Shown piece after piece: positions 36,100 through 44,526 of a stretch of DNA of 64,000 bases; within the stretch, counting starts at the first letter, position 1, and every line of letters starts with the position of its first letter. The stretch covers positions 1,282,656-1,346,655 of the forward strand of contig NZ_UYZY01000001.1 in the NCBI RefSeq assembly GCF_900626075.1, written 5' to 3'. Source of the stretch: Clostridium transplantifaecale (lineage in GTDB: Bacteria; Bacillota; Clostridia; Lachnospirales; Lachnospiraceae). The notes beneath the pieces are model-generated. The model worked only from the letters and a program-made list of their open reading frames with translations. It did not search any database and was not told the origin of the DNA. The translations under genes and the position numbers were made by a program.

Positions 36100-37285
36100 A
36101 ATCATATTCCTTCCTTCTCACTACTGCAGACAGCCCGAATACCGCCGTTTCCATCAGGATCAGTTTTAAAACCGGCATAATTCCATCGCCGTTCACCATC
36201 CATCTAACGCCGTCAAACAGGAAGGACACGGGCATCCATTTGCCTAGTCTGCCGACTGCCTCCGGTAAAAATACGGCCGGGATAATTCCGCCTGAAATGA
36301 ATATCATCACCGCCGTGGAAAAGAACAGGAGCAGAATCGCCGCCGTCGTGTTCCCGCACAGTTCATAGATAAACAGAATCCAGCCTGCCGCAGCAAGGCA
36401 GACAAAAAACCAGCCGCAGAACGCCGGCAATGCACTGCCGAGATAGCCTTTTTTCAGCATGAAAAGCAGCGGAATCAGCGATGCAAGGAGAAGAAGCAAG
36501 GTCAGGGATGCCGTCCGCACGGCCGTTCTTTTCACTCTTCCAATCCCGCAGAGAGCCAGCTTCTGCTCCACGGAAATCTTATAGGGCCTTACAATAGGCG
36601 CCGCCGGGATTCCAAGCAGCAGAAGGATCAGGACCGAGGCTGATATGCCGTAAAATACCACGGTTGACACATCACCGGACGCACTGACTTTCTCGGTCCT
36701 GAAATAGGCCTCCCTCACCAGCGCATAACGCATGAAAATTGTATTCAGATCTTTCTCCGCCTGCCCGATGGAGCTTTCCATCTGATGGTTAATCAGAAGG
36801 TCGTCCGTCGCATAGATGGCGGCCTGCGCCGTGCTTAAGATGGAGGTTCCCGCCTCGGTCAGCTCCCTGAATATTGCTCCCTCCAGGCCTGCATTCTCCG
36901 TAAACGTGATGGTGACCGGAATATTGCTTCCGTCCATGATTCCCTCTAAAAGCCCCTGCGGAAGTTCCATCAGGGCAAAGATTTCACCGCGGTTTAAAAG
37001 TTTATTTCCTTCCTCACCGTCCACGTAGATAAATTCGCAGAGACTCCCCACACTGTCCAGAGACGCCACCATATTTATGGCCATCGATGCCAGCCTGTCG
37101 TTCTCGGGCACCACAACCCCCACATGAATCTTTCCGACTGCCTGTTCTCCATACAGCATCTTACTTGCAGAAAAAGCAATTGTGCCAGCCAGTAACACCA
37201 GCACAATTGCTCCTGCAAGAAAATATGGAATACTTTTTAACGTCCTCTTCAATTCCAGTTTAAAATATGTCAAAAATGTACGCAT
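36092..37285 (-). CDS. ABC-2 type permease subunit
   Basis: 397 residues. First helix GAIVLVLLAGTIAFSA near residue 25, then an extracytoplasmic domain (residues 50-215), then six helices with ILLLLGIPAAPIV, LLLLASLIPLLFML and IFISGGIIPAVFLPEAV. This is a typical ABC-2 membrane subunit. It overlaps the next permease gene by 8 bases. The nearest ATPase (39432-40103) lies upstream beyond a zinc-ribbon protein gene and is read in the same direction, so the three may form one exporter. Confidence 0.85.
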   Translation of the reverse strand: MRTFLTYFKLELKRTLKSIPYFLAGAIVLVLLAGTIAFSASKMLYGEQAVGKIHVGVVVPENDRLASMAINMVASLDSVGSLCEFIYVDGEEGNKLLNRGEIFALMELPQGLLEGIMDGSNIPVTITFTENAGLEGAIFRELTEAGTSILSTAQAAIYATDDLLINHQMESSIGQAEKDLNTIFMRYALVREAYFRTEKVSASGDVSTVVFYGISASVLILLLLGIPAAPIVRPYKISVEQKLALCGIGRVKRTAVRTASLTLLLLLASLIPLLFMLKKGYLGSALPAFCGWFFVCLAAAGWILFIYELCGNTTAAILLLFFSTAVMIFISGGIIPAVFLPEAVGRLGKWMPVSFLFDGVRWMVNGDGIMPVLKLILMETAVFGLSAVVRRKEYDYE

Positions 37286-37359
37286 ATAGTTCCTTTTATC
37301 TTATTGACGGCGGTGAAAGCCGAAAGACCGGACTCTCACCGCCTGTGGCCCTGCTCCGC

Positions 37360-39282
37360 CTACTGATAGAATTTCATCATCAGGCTGAACGCATTGCCCA
37401 TAATTTCAGTGGATACATTGTTGTAATCATCCTCGGTAGCCGCAAGAATGTCAAACTTGTCGCCTGCCGGAGCTTCTACTGTCTGCTCCAGAGGACCGGC
37501 CGCATATTTGCCGGAAAGTTCAATGTACTCGTTTGCTCCCGTAATCATCGGTGATTCCAGTTTGAGGGAAGACATCTCCAGATCAAAGGACTCTCCTTTT
37601 ACCAGATCGGTAAACATACCGCTCGAAGTAATTGTAACCTGGCTGTCTTCTCCGCTCAGTAAATCGAGAGAGAGATTGTAATCCTTCGTCTCAGCATTGT
37701 AATCGCCTGTGTAAACAAAACCGTAGGACTCTGTTCCATTGCCCATGGTTCCCTTCAGAGTGCCTGCCCATACTTTATCTTTCTCATATGTACCTGTCTT
37801 GTCTGCGGAGATTGTAACAACTTCGCCGTCATCCGACTCGATGTTGAGCACTGCGTTTACATTGGACATCATGCTGTAACCGCCGCCGAAAGATACGTCG
37901 CCGTAAAGCTTAACATTCTCATCCTCAATCACTGCGGTTGTCTCATAGCTGAATCCTGCCATCTTGCCGTCTTTTCTTACATATACATCCATTGTGAGAT
38001 CACCCATGGACTCTTTTAACTGTGCAATCACAGCGTCAAGCTGTGTCTCGGCCTCGGTCCAAAGCTGCTGCTGCATCTCCTCGCCTGTCTGTGCATAAGG
38101 GTTGGACATCATAGCCATGGTTCCCTGAAGCTCGTTCATCAGATTCATATACTCAATAAAATCATTCTTCAATGTCTCATCATTCAGGAAGAATTCTTTT
38201 GTTGTTGTGACAAACTGAACCAGAGCATCTTTTGTGATCGTGGTGTGATATCCGTCACAATTTACTTCCTTGCCGTCGATGGTGAACGATTTCTTATCTG
38301 CTTTTTCCACCGTCATGGCGGCCTTCAGATCATCGATTGCCTTGCTGCCTTCTTTATAGCGTTTCCAGAGTTCCTGAATATTGAATAATTCCGTGTCGCC
38401 GGACGCCAGTTCCGTACATTTTGCAAGGTAATTGTTGAGACCCGTCAGATCCATACCGGCCTCACTTAAGATAGGTCCTACGTATGGGGAGTTTGCAACC
38501 TGTCCTTCCAGATCATCGGCATAATTGAGTGAAAATGCCTTGGAAGACAGTTCCGGAATTGCCATGATCATTTCTTTCTGATCCAGGTAAATTTCCAGGT
38601 TTGCCAGGTTCATATCGGCATAGCCTAAGCCCATAGCAACAAACATCTTATTGTTCTCAACGTCATTGAGGGTTGTAAATCCAATTTTTCCTGATACAAG
38701 CTGATTCAGGGTTTCATCAGAAGAGCCTTCCACGGTCATTTCCATATTAACTTCGCTGGATTCCTTGTTCAGCTTCTCTCCCATTGCGGTTAAACCGAAA
38801 ATTTCCTCGGCCGGATTGGTCTGGCCCTCGGCCACAATGCTCTTGAACGCACCAATTACAACGTCTTTTGGATTCTTCCGTGATGTCATCGCAAATGCGC
38901 CGGCTGCAATGGCAATTACAGCCAGAATTGCAACGGGAAGGATCCATTTTTTCCTGCTCTTCTGCTCTCCGCCTTCCGGGGCAGGCGCTGCCTCAGCCTG
39001 TGCCGTCTCTGTCTGGACAGCCGGCTGTGCTTCTGCCGTCTCCGCCGGTGCGGCAGTCTCTTCTGCCGGAGTTTCTTCCGTCTTTACTTCTTCGTTCTGT
39101 TTATCTGCTTCTGTTGCAGGCTCTGCTGTAGCCTGGCCGTCAGCCTCTGCGCCGGAAGCATCTTCTTTAACACCATTCTCTGCCTGTGGTTCTGCTGCCG
39201 GTGTATCATTCAATGATTTTCCACAAAATACACAAAATTGGCTGTCATCATTGATTTCCTGGTTGCAATGCGGGCATTTCAT
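37360..39282 (-). CDS. Zinc-ribbon, single-helix membrane protein with a large extracellular part
   Basis: 640 residues. The N-terminus is a zinc ribbon (CPHCNQE ... CVFCGKS, two CxxC pairs). A long Ala/Glu/Thr-rich linker (residues 30-115) leads to one membrane helix (WILPVAILAVIAIAAGAFAM). The rest, about 500 residues, is probably outside and beta-rich, with repeats like NVNAVLNIESDDGEV, VYTGDYNAETKDYNLSLDLL and SLKLESPMITG. This is a common layout in Lachnospiraceae but I assign no function. The ATG at 39282 is chosen because GGAGGAG precedes it; the upstream ATG contains that site. It lies between an ABC ATPase gene and two ABC-2 permease genes and could assist them. Confidence 0.75.
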   Translation of the reverse strand: MKCPHCNQEINDDSQFCVFCGKSLNDTPAAEPQAENGVKEDASGAEADGQATAEPATEADKQNEEVKTEETPAEETAAPAETAEAQPAVQTETAQAEAAPAPEGGEQKSRKKWILPVAILAVIAIAAGAFAMTSRKNPKDVVIGAFKSIVAEGQTNPAEEIFGLTAMGEKLNKESSEVNMEMTVEGSSDETLNQLVSGKIGFTTLNDVENNKMFVAMGLGYADMNLANLEIYLDQKEMIMAIPELSSKAFSLNYADDLEGQVANSPYVGPILSEAGMDLTGLNNYLAKCTELASGDTELFNIQELWKRYKEGSKAIDDLKAAMTVEKADKKSFTIDGKEVNCDGYHTTITKDALVQFVTTTKEFFLNDETLKNDFIEYMNLMNELQGTMAMMSNPYAQTGEEMQQQLWTEAETQLDAVIAQLKESMGDLTMDVYVRKDGKMAGFSYETTAVIEDENVKLYGDVSFGGGYSMMSNVNAVLNIESDDGEVVTISADKTGTYEKDKVWAGTLKGTMGNGTESYGFVYTGDYNAETKDYNLSLDLLSGEDSQVTITSSGMFTDLVKGESFDLEMSSLKLESPMITGANEYIELSGKYAAGPLEQTVEAPAGDKFDILAATEDDYNNVSTEIMGNAFSLMMKFYQ

Positions 39283-39431
39283 ATTTTTCTCCTCCATTTT
39301 TCTTATTTTTTCAAATAATTAACACATTAAGTATAGCACAACTTTAACAAAGAACCACTAGAAGTACAGATTTTGTAAGATTTTGTCTATAATCTTAAGA
39401 TTTTTCTTTTAAAGCGTGTTTCAAACAGGCT

Positions 39432-40103
39432 CTAGAACAGCTCAACCAGTTCCCCGGCCGATATTTTTTCCGGTACCGGCATCAGAGTCCCGCTCTTCAT
39501 CACATAAAGCTGCGTACACACGGACAGTTCCCCTATCTCATGGGAAGTCAGTATTACGGTGCCGCCTCTCTTCAGATAATTCCGGATATAGGTAAGTATC
39601 TCTTCTTTTGCGCCCAAATCAAGAGCCGCTCCCGGTTCGTCCATGATCAGAAGGGATGCCTGATTGGAAAGTGCGGACGCAATACTGAGCCTTTTCTTCT
39701 GGCCGCCCGAAAGTTTTCCGGCCGGTGTGTCCAGAAACTCCGAGAGGCGTAAAAATTTACCGACGCCCTCTTCCAGATCGCGTTCCATCTCCTTTTTATC
39801 CCCTTTAAACCACAGCCTGTAATTATCCCGCGCCGTCAGCTCCGGTATCAGCGGGTTGTCCTGCGGCACGTATGCGGCATTCCTTTCAAACACTTTTCTG
39901 TTGCCCACCGCTTCCACACCGTCGAAAAGGATGCTCCCCTTATCCGGCTGGTTCACTCCCGCCAGTATAGACAGGAGCGTCGTCTTGCCGCAGCCGTTTC
40001 CGCCCGCGATACCGATACACTGTCCCGGCTCTGCTTTCAGTGAAATTCCGTTGAGTATCTGTTTCTTTTTATAATGTTTAAATATTTCCCGTACTTCCAG
40101 CAT
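39432..40103 (-). CDS. ABC transporter ATP-binding protein
   Basis: About 223 residues. Walker A GGNGCGKTT near residue 36, the Q-loop in YVPQDN, signature LSGGQKKRLS, Walker B SLLIMDEPGAALDL and the H-loop in LTSHEIG. The ATG at 40103 with AGGAGA upstream is preferred to that at 40109. Most similar in style to ATPases that drive ABC-2 exporters, fitting the permeases at 35032-37285. Substrate unknown. Confidence 0.9.
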   Translation of the reverse strand: MLEVREIFKHYKKKQILNGISLKAEPGQCIGIAGGNGCGKTTLLSILAGVNQPDKGSILFDGVEAVGNRKVFERNAAYVPQDNPLIPELTARDNYRLWFKGDKKEMERDLEEGVGKFLRLSEFLDTPAGKLSGGQKKRLSIASALSNQASLLIMDEPGAALDLGAKEEILTYIRNYLKRGGTVILTSHEIGELSVCTQLYVMKSGTLMPVPEKISAGELVELF

Positions 40104-40187
40104 CGTCATTCTCCTGTCTCAAGTGATCTGTATGTCGTTTTGTAACTATAATGGTACTGCATTGTTATATGGTTTTGTAATAAAAAG

Positions 40188-40231
40188 AAAGCTGCTGCAA
40201 AAACCTGGTGGTTCCGTTCTGCAGCAGCTTT
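40188..40231 (-). terminator. Terminator of pnp
   Basis: AAAGCTGCTGCA pairs perfectly with TGCAGCAGCTTT; TTCTTTTTATT follows on the minus strand. Confidence 0.85.
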
Positions 40232-40245
40232 TCTATTCCCGGAAA

Positions 40246-42369
40246 TTATTCCGCTTTATCTTCTTTTTTGTCAGCCTTTGGAGCCAGATCGCCCGGTTTC
40301 ATGCTGAGGTTGATTCTTCCCATCTTGTCAACTTCGATTACCTTAACGGTAACTTCATCGCCGATGTTTACAACATCTTCCACTTTTCCGACTCTCTTAT
40401 CGGACAGCTTGGAAATATGGACCATACCGTCTTTGTTCGGTGCCAGCTCTACGAAAGCGCCGAAGTTCATGATGCGGACAACAGTTCCCTGCATAACCTG
40501 GCCAGGTTCGATCTCTGTGACAATGCTCTTAATAATATGAAGAGCTTTATCAATCATCTCTTTGTCTGTGCCGCAAACGGAAACAGTTCCTTCATCGTTG
40601 ATGTCAATCTTAACGCCGGTCTGCTCGATAATCTTGTTGATTACTTTGCCCTGCTTGCCGACTACATCGCCAATCTTCTGAGGATCGATGGAAATCTGCT
40701 CGATCTTCGGAGCGTACTTGCTTAATTCTTTTCTCGGCTCAGCAATGACTGGTTTCATTACATCGTCAAGGATATGAAGTCTTGCTTCTCTTGTCTTGGC
40801 AATAGCTTCCTCGATAATCGGGCGTGTCAGTCCGTGGATCTTGATATCCATCTGGATAGCAGTGATACCCTTATGAGTACCGCCTACCTTAAAGTCCATA
40901 TCGCCGAAGAAATCTTCCAGACCCTGGATATCGGTTAAAACAACGTAATCGTCGTCTGTATCGCCTGTCACAAGGCCGCAGGAAATACCGGCTACCGGCG
41001 CTTTAATCGGAACGCCTGCCGCCATCAGGGACAGTGTGGAAGCACAGATACTTGCCTGGGATGTGGAACCGTTGGATTCCATCGTCTCGGATACAGTACG
41101 GATTGCGTATGGGAACTCCTCTTCGCTTGGAAGTACCGGAATAAGAGCTCTCTCTGCCAGCGCGCCATGGCCGATTTCACGGCGTCCCGGTCCTCTGGAC
41201 GGTTTTGTCTCGCCTACGGAGTAGGACGGGAAATTGTAGTGGTGCATATATCTCTTTAATTTCTCGTTCTCATCAAGTCCGTCTAACTTCTGCTGCTCGG
41301 AAAGAGGAGCCAGTGTACAGATATTTAAAATCTGAGTCTGTCCACGTGTAAACATACCGGAACCGTGTACTCTCGGGAGCATGTCAATCTCTGCTGCAAG
41401 GTGGCGGATCTGTGTAAGCTCACGGCCGTCGGGACGCTTATGATCTTTTAAAATCATCTTGCGGACCGTCTTCTTCTGGTACTGGTAAACAGCCTCACCC
41501 AGAACCTCAAGCCACTCTTCGTTGTCGGCAAATGCCTCTTCCAGACGTTCTGTGATAGCTCTGATGTTAGCCTCACGTTTCTGCTTCTCGTCTGTAAATA
41601 CGGCCTCTTCCATCTCTGCCGGAGGAACGATCTCTTTGATTGCCTCAAAAAGTTCTGCCGGAACTGCGCAGCTCTCATAAGTGTGTTTTTCTTTGCCGCA
41701 CTCTGCTACGATTGTATCGATAAATTTAATAATTTCCTGGTTTACTTCATGAGCTTTGAAGATCGCCTTAATCATGATGTCTTCCGGAACCTCATTGGCT
41801 CCTGCCTCGATCATGATGACTTTCTCTCTGGTGGAAGCCACCGTAAGAGCCATATCGGAAACCTTCTTCTGTAAATTGGTCGGGTTTACGATCAGTTCAC
41901 CGTCGATCATTCCAATCTGGGTTGTCGCACATGGGCCGTCGAACGGGATGTCGGAGATGCAGGTTGCGATTGCGGAACCCAGCATTGCCGTGTACTCCGG
42001 GCTGCAGTCCGGATCTACGGACAGAACCAGGTTGTTCAGCGTTACGTCGTTTCTGTAATCCTTCGGGAACAGAGGACGCATCGGACGGTCGATTACACGT
42101 GATGTCAGCACGGAATTCTCGGATGCCTTACCCTCACGCTTGTTGAAACCTCCCGGGATCTTGCCTACGGAATATAATTTCTCCTCGAACTCTACGCTCA
42201 GAGGGAAGAAATCGATGCCCTCCCTTGGCTTGTCGGAGGATGTCGCTGTTGATAATACGGTTGTCTCACCGTAATGCATAAATGCTGCTCCATTTGCCTG
42301 TGCAGCTACTCTGCCGACGTCAACTGTCAGTGTACGTCCGGCTAATTCCATTGAAAAACTCTTATACAT
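40246..42369 (-). CDS. pnp: Polyribonucleotide nucleotidyltransferase
   Basis: 707 residues. PNPase degrades RNA 3' to 5' by phosphorolysis. Two RNase PH cores are visible: GRVAAQANGAAFMHYGETTVLS with EGIDFFPLSVEFEEK, and later SGMFTRGQTQILNICTL with RREIGHGALAERAL and GGTHKGITAIQMDIK. A KH domain (IDPQKIGDVVGKQGKVINKI) and an S1 domain (VMQGTVVRIMNFGAFVELAPN) close the protein. It follows rpsO in the order usual across bacteria. A KADKKEDKAE tail ends it. Confidence 0.97.
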   Translation of the reverse strand: MYKSFSMELAGRTLTVDVGRVAAQANGAAFMHYGETTVLSTATSSDKPREGIDFFPLSVEFEEKLYSVGKIPGGFNKREGKASENSVLTSRVIDRPMRPLFPKDYRNDVTLNNLVLSVDPDCSPEYTAMLGSAIATCISDIPFDGPCATTQIGMIDGELIVNPTNLQKKVSDMALTVASTREKVIMIEAGANEVPEDIMIKAIFKAHEVNQEIIKFIDTIVAECGKEKHTYESCAVPAELFEAIKEIVPPAEMEEAVFTDEKQKREANIRAITERLEEAFADNEEWLEVLGEAVYQYQKKTVRKMILKDHKRPDGRELTQIRHLAAEIDMLPRVHGSGMFTRGQTQILNICTLAPLSEQQKLDGLDENEKLKRYMHHYNFPSYSVGETKPSRGPGRREIGHGALAERALIPVLPSEEEFPYAIRTVSETMESNGSTSQASICASTLSLMAAGVPIKAPVAGISCGLVTGDTDDDYVVLTDIQGLEDFFGDMDFKVGGTHKGITAIQMDIKIHGLTRPIIEEAIAKTREARLHILDDVMKPVIAEPRKELSKYAPKIEQISIDPQKIGDVVGKQGKVINKIIEQTGVKIDINDEGTVSVCGTDKEMIDKALHIIKSIVTEIEPGQVMQGTVVRIMNFGAFVELAPNKDGMVHISKLSDKRVGKVEDVVNIGDEVTVKVIEVDKMGRINLSMKPGDLAPKADKKEDKAE

Positions 42370-42505
42370 ATTGTATCTCCTTTTTTAATAATAAACCTAT
42401 TATTTCATTGCGGTTGTTTTGCAGAAGATACCGAAACTACTGATCTGCACGCAATTATTTGTGTGCACATCAGCGGTCTCGGATAAGTTCTTCCACATAA
42501 ACAAC

Positions 42506-42527
42506 TAGGGTGGATTGCTCCACCCTA
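42506..42527 (-). terminator. Hairpin between rpsO and pnp
   Basis: AGGGTGGA pairs with TCCACCCT around a 4-nt loop, 11 nt past rpsO. The U-tract is poor, so read-through into pnp is likely. Confidence 0.5.
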
Positions 42528-42537
42528 AATTCTGTCA

Positions 42538-42804
42538 TTACTTTCTGATGCCTAATTTTTCAATTAAAGCACGGTATCCTTCCAGATCTGTCTTCTTTAA
42601 GTAATCAAGAAGACCACGTCTCTGTCCAACCATCTTTAAAAGGCCACGTCTGGAATGATGATCCTTCTGATTAACCTTTAAATGCTCTGTCAGCTCAGTG
42701 ATCCTTGCTGTTAAAATAGCGATCTGAACTTCTGGTGAACCTGTGTCTCCAGCTTTTCTTCCGTATTCTGCGATAATGGCAGCTTTCTTTTCCTTTGAAA
42801 TCAT
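42538..42804 (-). CDS. rpsO: Ribosomal protein S15
   Basis: 88 residues, the standard length. It binds 16S rRNA in the 30S platform. Typical sequence: [38 protein letters not shown] and RYRA-type helix ([13 protein letters not shown]). The ATG at 42804 follows AAGGAGGAAAT. It is read from the promoter at 42901-42929 and may extend into pnp. Confidence 0.97.
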   Translation of the reverse strand: MISKEKKAAIIAEYGRKAGDTGSPEVQIAILTARITELTEHLKVNQKDHHSRRGLLKMVGQRRGLLDYLKKTDLEGYRALIEKLGIRK

Positions 42805-42895
42805 TGTGATTTCCTCCTTAATATAGAATATTCTCACCAGGTGCCAGGCTTATGTCGGAGTCCTCAAAAAACCGGGCAGCGGCGTATCTCATACC
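42805..42895 (-). promoter_or_regulatory. Leader of rpsO, possible S15 autoregulatory region
   Basis: About 90 nt between the promoter and the start codon. Several Firmicutes have an S15-binding leader here; I see short complementary runs but cannot confirm the fold. Confidence 0.3.
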
Positions 42896-42900
42896 GATTC

Positions 42901-42929
42901 AGTATAGCACAATCTTTTTTTAATGTAAA
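42901..42929 (-). promoter_or_regulatory. Promoter of rpsO
   Basis: TATACT (42901-42906) and TTTACA (42924-42929) on the minus strand, spaced by 17 bp. Confidence 0.7.
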
Positions 42930-44459
42930 CTATTTTTTTATTTCAAATGTATCTGAGATTGCAAAGCGGAGTCCTTCCTCGGGAGCCACCTGAATTTCCA
43001 GTTTATAGGTGCCATCCCCTCTCGTCTCAAACGCGCCTTTCCATGGCACGGTCAGCTCTTTTTCCTGCCCTTCCAGGCGGTCGCTGACGCCGCAGAATCC
43101 GGCAATACTCTCCAGCATAACCCAGGAATCGCCTTCTTTTTTATAGAAAATAGGCGAGAGGATGTAATCAATCGTCTTTCCCGTATCGTTTTCCAGTGTA
43201 AAGGTGAGAGCCTGATCCTCTTCGGTGTGGACGCTGTCGTTCATCCTGATCCCTATCTGATCCCCGTACCGGCTCCAGCCGTCTATCGTGCTGAACAGTT
43301 TCCAGACTGCATCGAGACTGTTCTCCTTAAACGTTCCAAACCAGGAGGTGCCGACGACGCAGCTTTCCCCCTGCTGTCCGATGTGCATGGTCTGCACCGT
43401 GCCGTCCTGCCCGGTCAGGGTCAGGGTTCCGGCATAGTTTCCCGTCGGACTTGAGAGGAAATCATTCTGTGGGGTGACATTCTTAAGGATCTCCTGCAGC
43501 CGCTCGATATCCTCCCTGTTGCCCAGCGTCTCTTCCCTGATTTCCCCGTGGATATCAATTGATAGGGCCGCTTTTACAAAAGAGGAAAGCTCCGGCGCGC
43601 CGCTTTCGTATCCGCACCGTTCCTTGGCAAGCTCCACCATCTCCTGCGTAGCCGGGGGAACGGCGTCCGTCCAGAGTTTCTGCACATCCTCCCTGCTCTC
43701 ACAAAGAAGCAGCGTTCCGGCCGTTCCCTCTTCCACAACGGCCTGTGTGCCGGCCTTCAGCGCGGCATATTCGTCCTGTGTAACTGCGATGTATTCAATG
43801 ACGGGGATTGTTCCCTTTACCATATAAACTCTGAGAAACGGCGTCCCCTGCGGCATAACAAGCGTATTGCCCCGTTTTGCCACATCCAGCATGTAACGGA
43901 TGCCCTTTTCTCCCGTATGCAGCACGTCGTAAAGCTCCGACAGATCGCTGCCGTCCCGGCCGGACTTCTCCATCAGGATAAACTGGCCGTCATAGAACTG
44001 GCTCGTAACGTATTCGGAGGGAGGGCCGTCACTCCGGCAGCTCATCCCTTCCAGAGGATTTTCCTCCATCAGACTGACTCCGGCTATATATTCCCATCCC
44101 GACGCCGACTTTCTACCGGAAAAGACGTAGCTGTCCCAGAACTTCGACGCTGCCTCTTTCACCTCTTCTTCCGGTACGTCGGAAAAGCTTTCTCCCGGGA
44201 ACTGGCTTTCAACCGCTTTCGTCATATCCTCCAGAAGCTTTCGTTTTTCCGTCATCACATCCTCCGGCACGTCCGCTGCCCCTCCCGGCTGAAGCAGGTT
44301 TTCCGCCGATTCCGGACTGCTCTCCTCCGATACCGGACCGCTCTCCGCCGATGCGGTAGTTCCTTCTTTCGGGCTGTCCGTCGATGCACATCCTGAAAGC
44401 GCCGACAACGCTGCGGCAGTTAGTACCGCCGCAATTACCCTTCTTTTCTTATTTTTCAT
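42930..44459 (-). CDS. Lipoprotein of unknown function
   Basis: 509 residues. Signal peptide with lipobox LSGC near residue 21, followed by a low-complexity Ser/Glu/Thr linker. The remainder contains WEYIAGVSLMEENPLEGM, LSDLYDVLHTGEK-like helices and a beta-rich C-terminal domain ending in RGDGTYKLEIQVAPEEG and AISDTFEIKK, which resembles the immunoglobulin-like ends of Gram-positive surface lipoproteins. Residues near 325-395 (NDFLSSPTGNYAGTLTLTG ... VWKLFSTI) could form a small domain. No family is recognised. It follows the L,D-transpeptidase gene by 67 bp in the same direction, so it may act at the cell wall. Confidence 0.75.
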   Translation of the reverse strand: MKNKKRRVIAAVLTAAALSALSGCASTDSPKEGTTASAESGPVSEESSPESAENLLQPGGAADVPEDVMTEKRKLLEDMTKAVESQFPGESFSDVPEEEVKEAASKFWDSYVFSGRKSASGWEYIAGVSLMEENPLEGMSCRSDGPPSEYVTSQFYDGQFILMEKSGRDGSDLSELYDVLHTGEKGIRYMLDVAKRGNTLVMPQGTPFLRVYMVKGTIPVIEYIAVTQDEYAALKAGTQAVVEEGTAGTLLLCESREDVQKLWTDAVPPATQEMVELAKERCGYESGAPELSSFVKAALSIDIHGEIREETLGNREDIERLQEILKNVTPQNDFLSSPTGNYAGTLTLTGQDGTVQTMHIGQQGESCVVGTSWFGTFKENSLDAVWKLFSTIDGWSRYGDQIGIRMNDSVHTEEDQALTFTLENDTGKTIDYILSPIFYKKEGDSWVMLESIAGFCGVSDRLEGQEKELTVPWKGAFETRGDGTYKLEIQVAPEEGLRFAISDTFEIKK

Positions 44460-44526
44460 GAATCTTTGACCTTCTTTATCTTTAGTCTGTAAATGTTCAT
44501 TGCTTCATCATATCGTATTTACTGCT

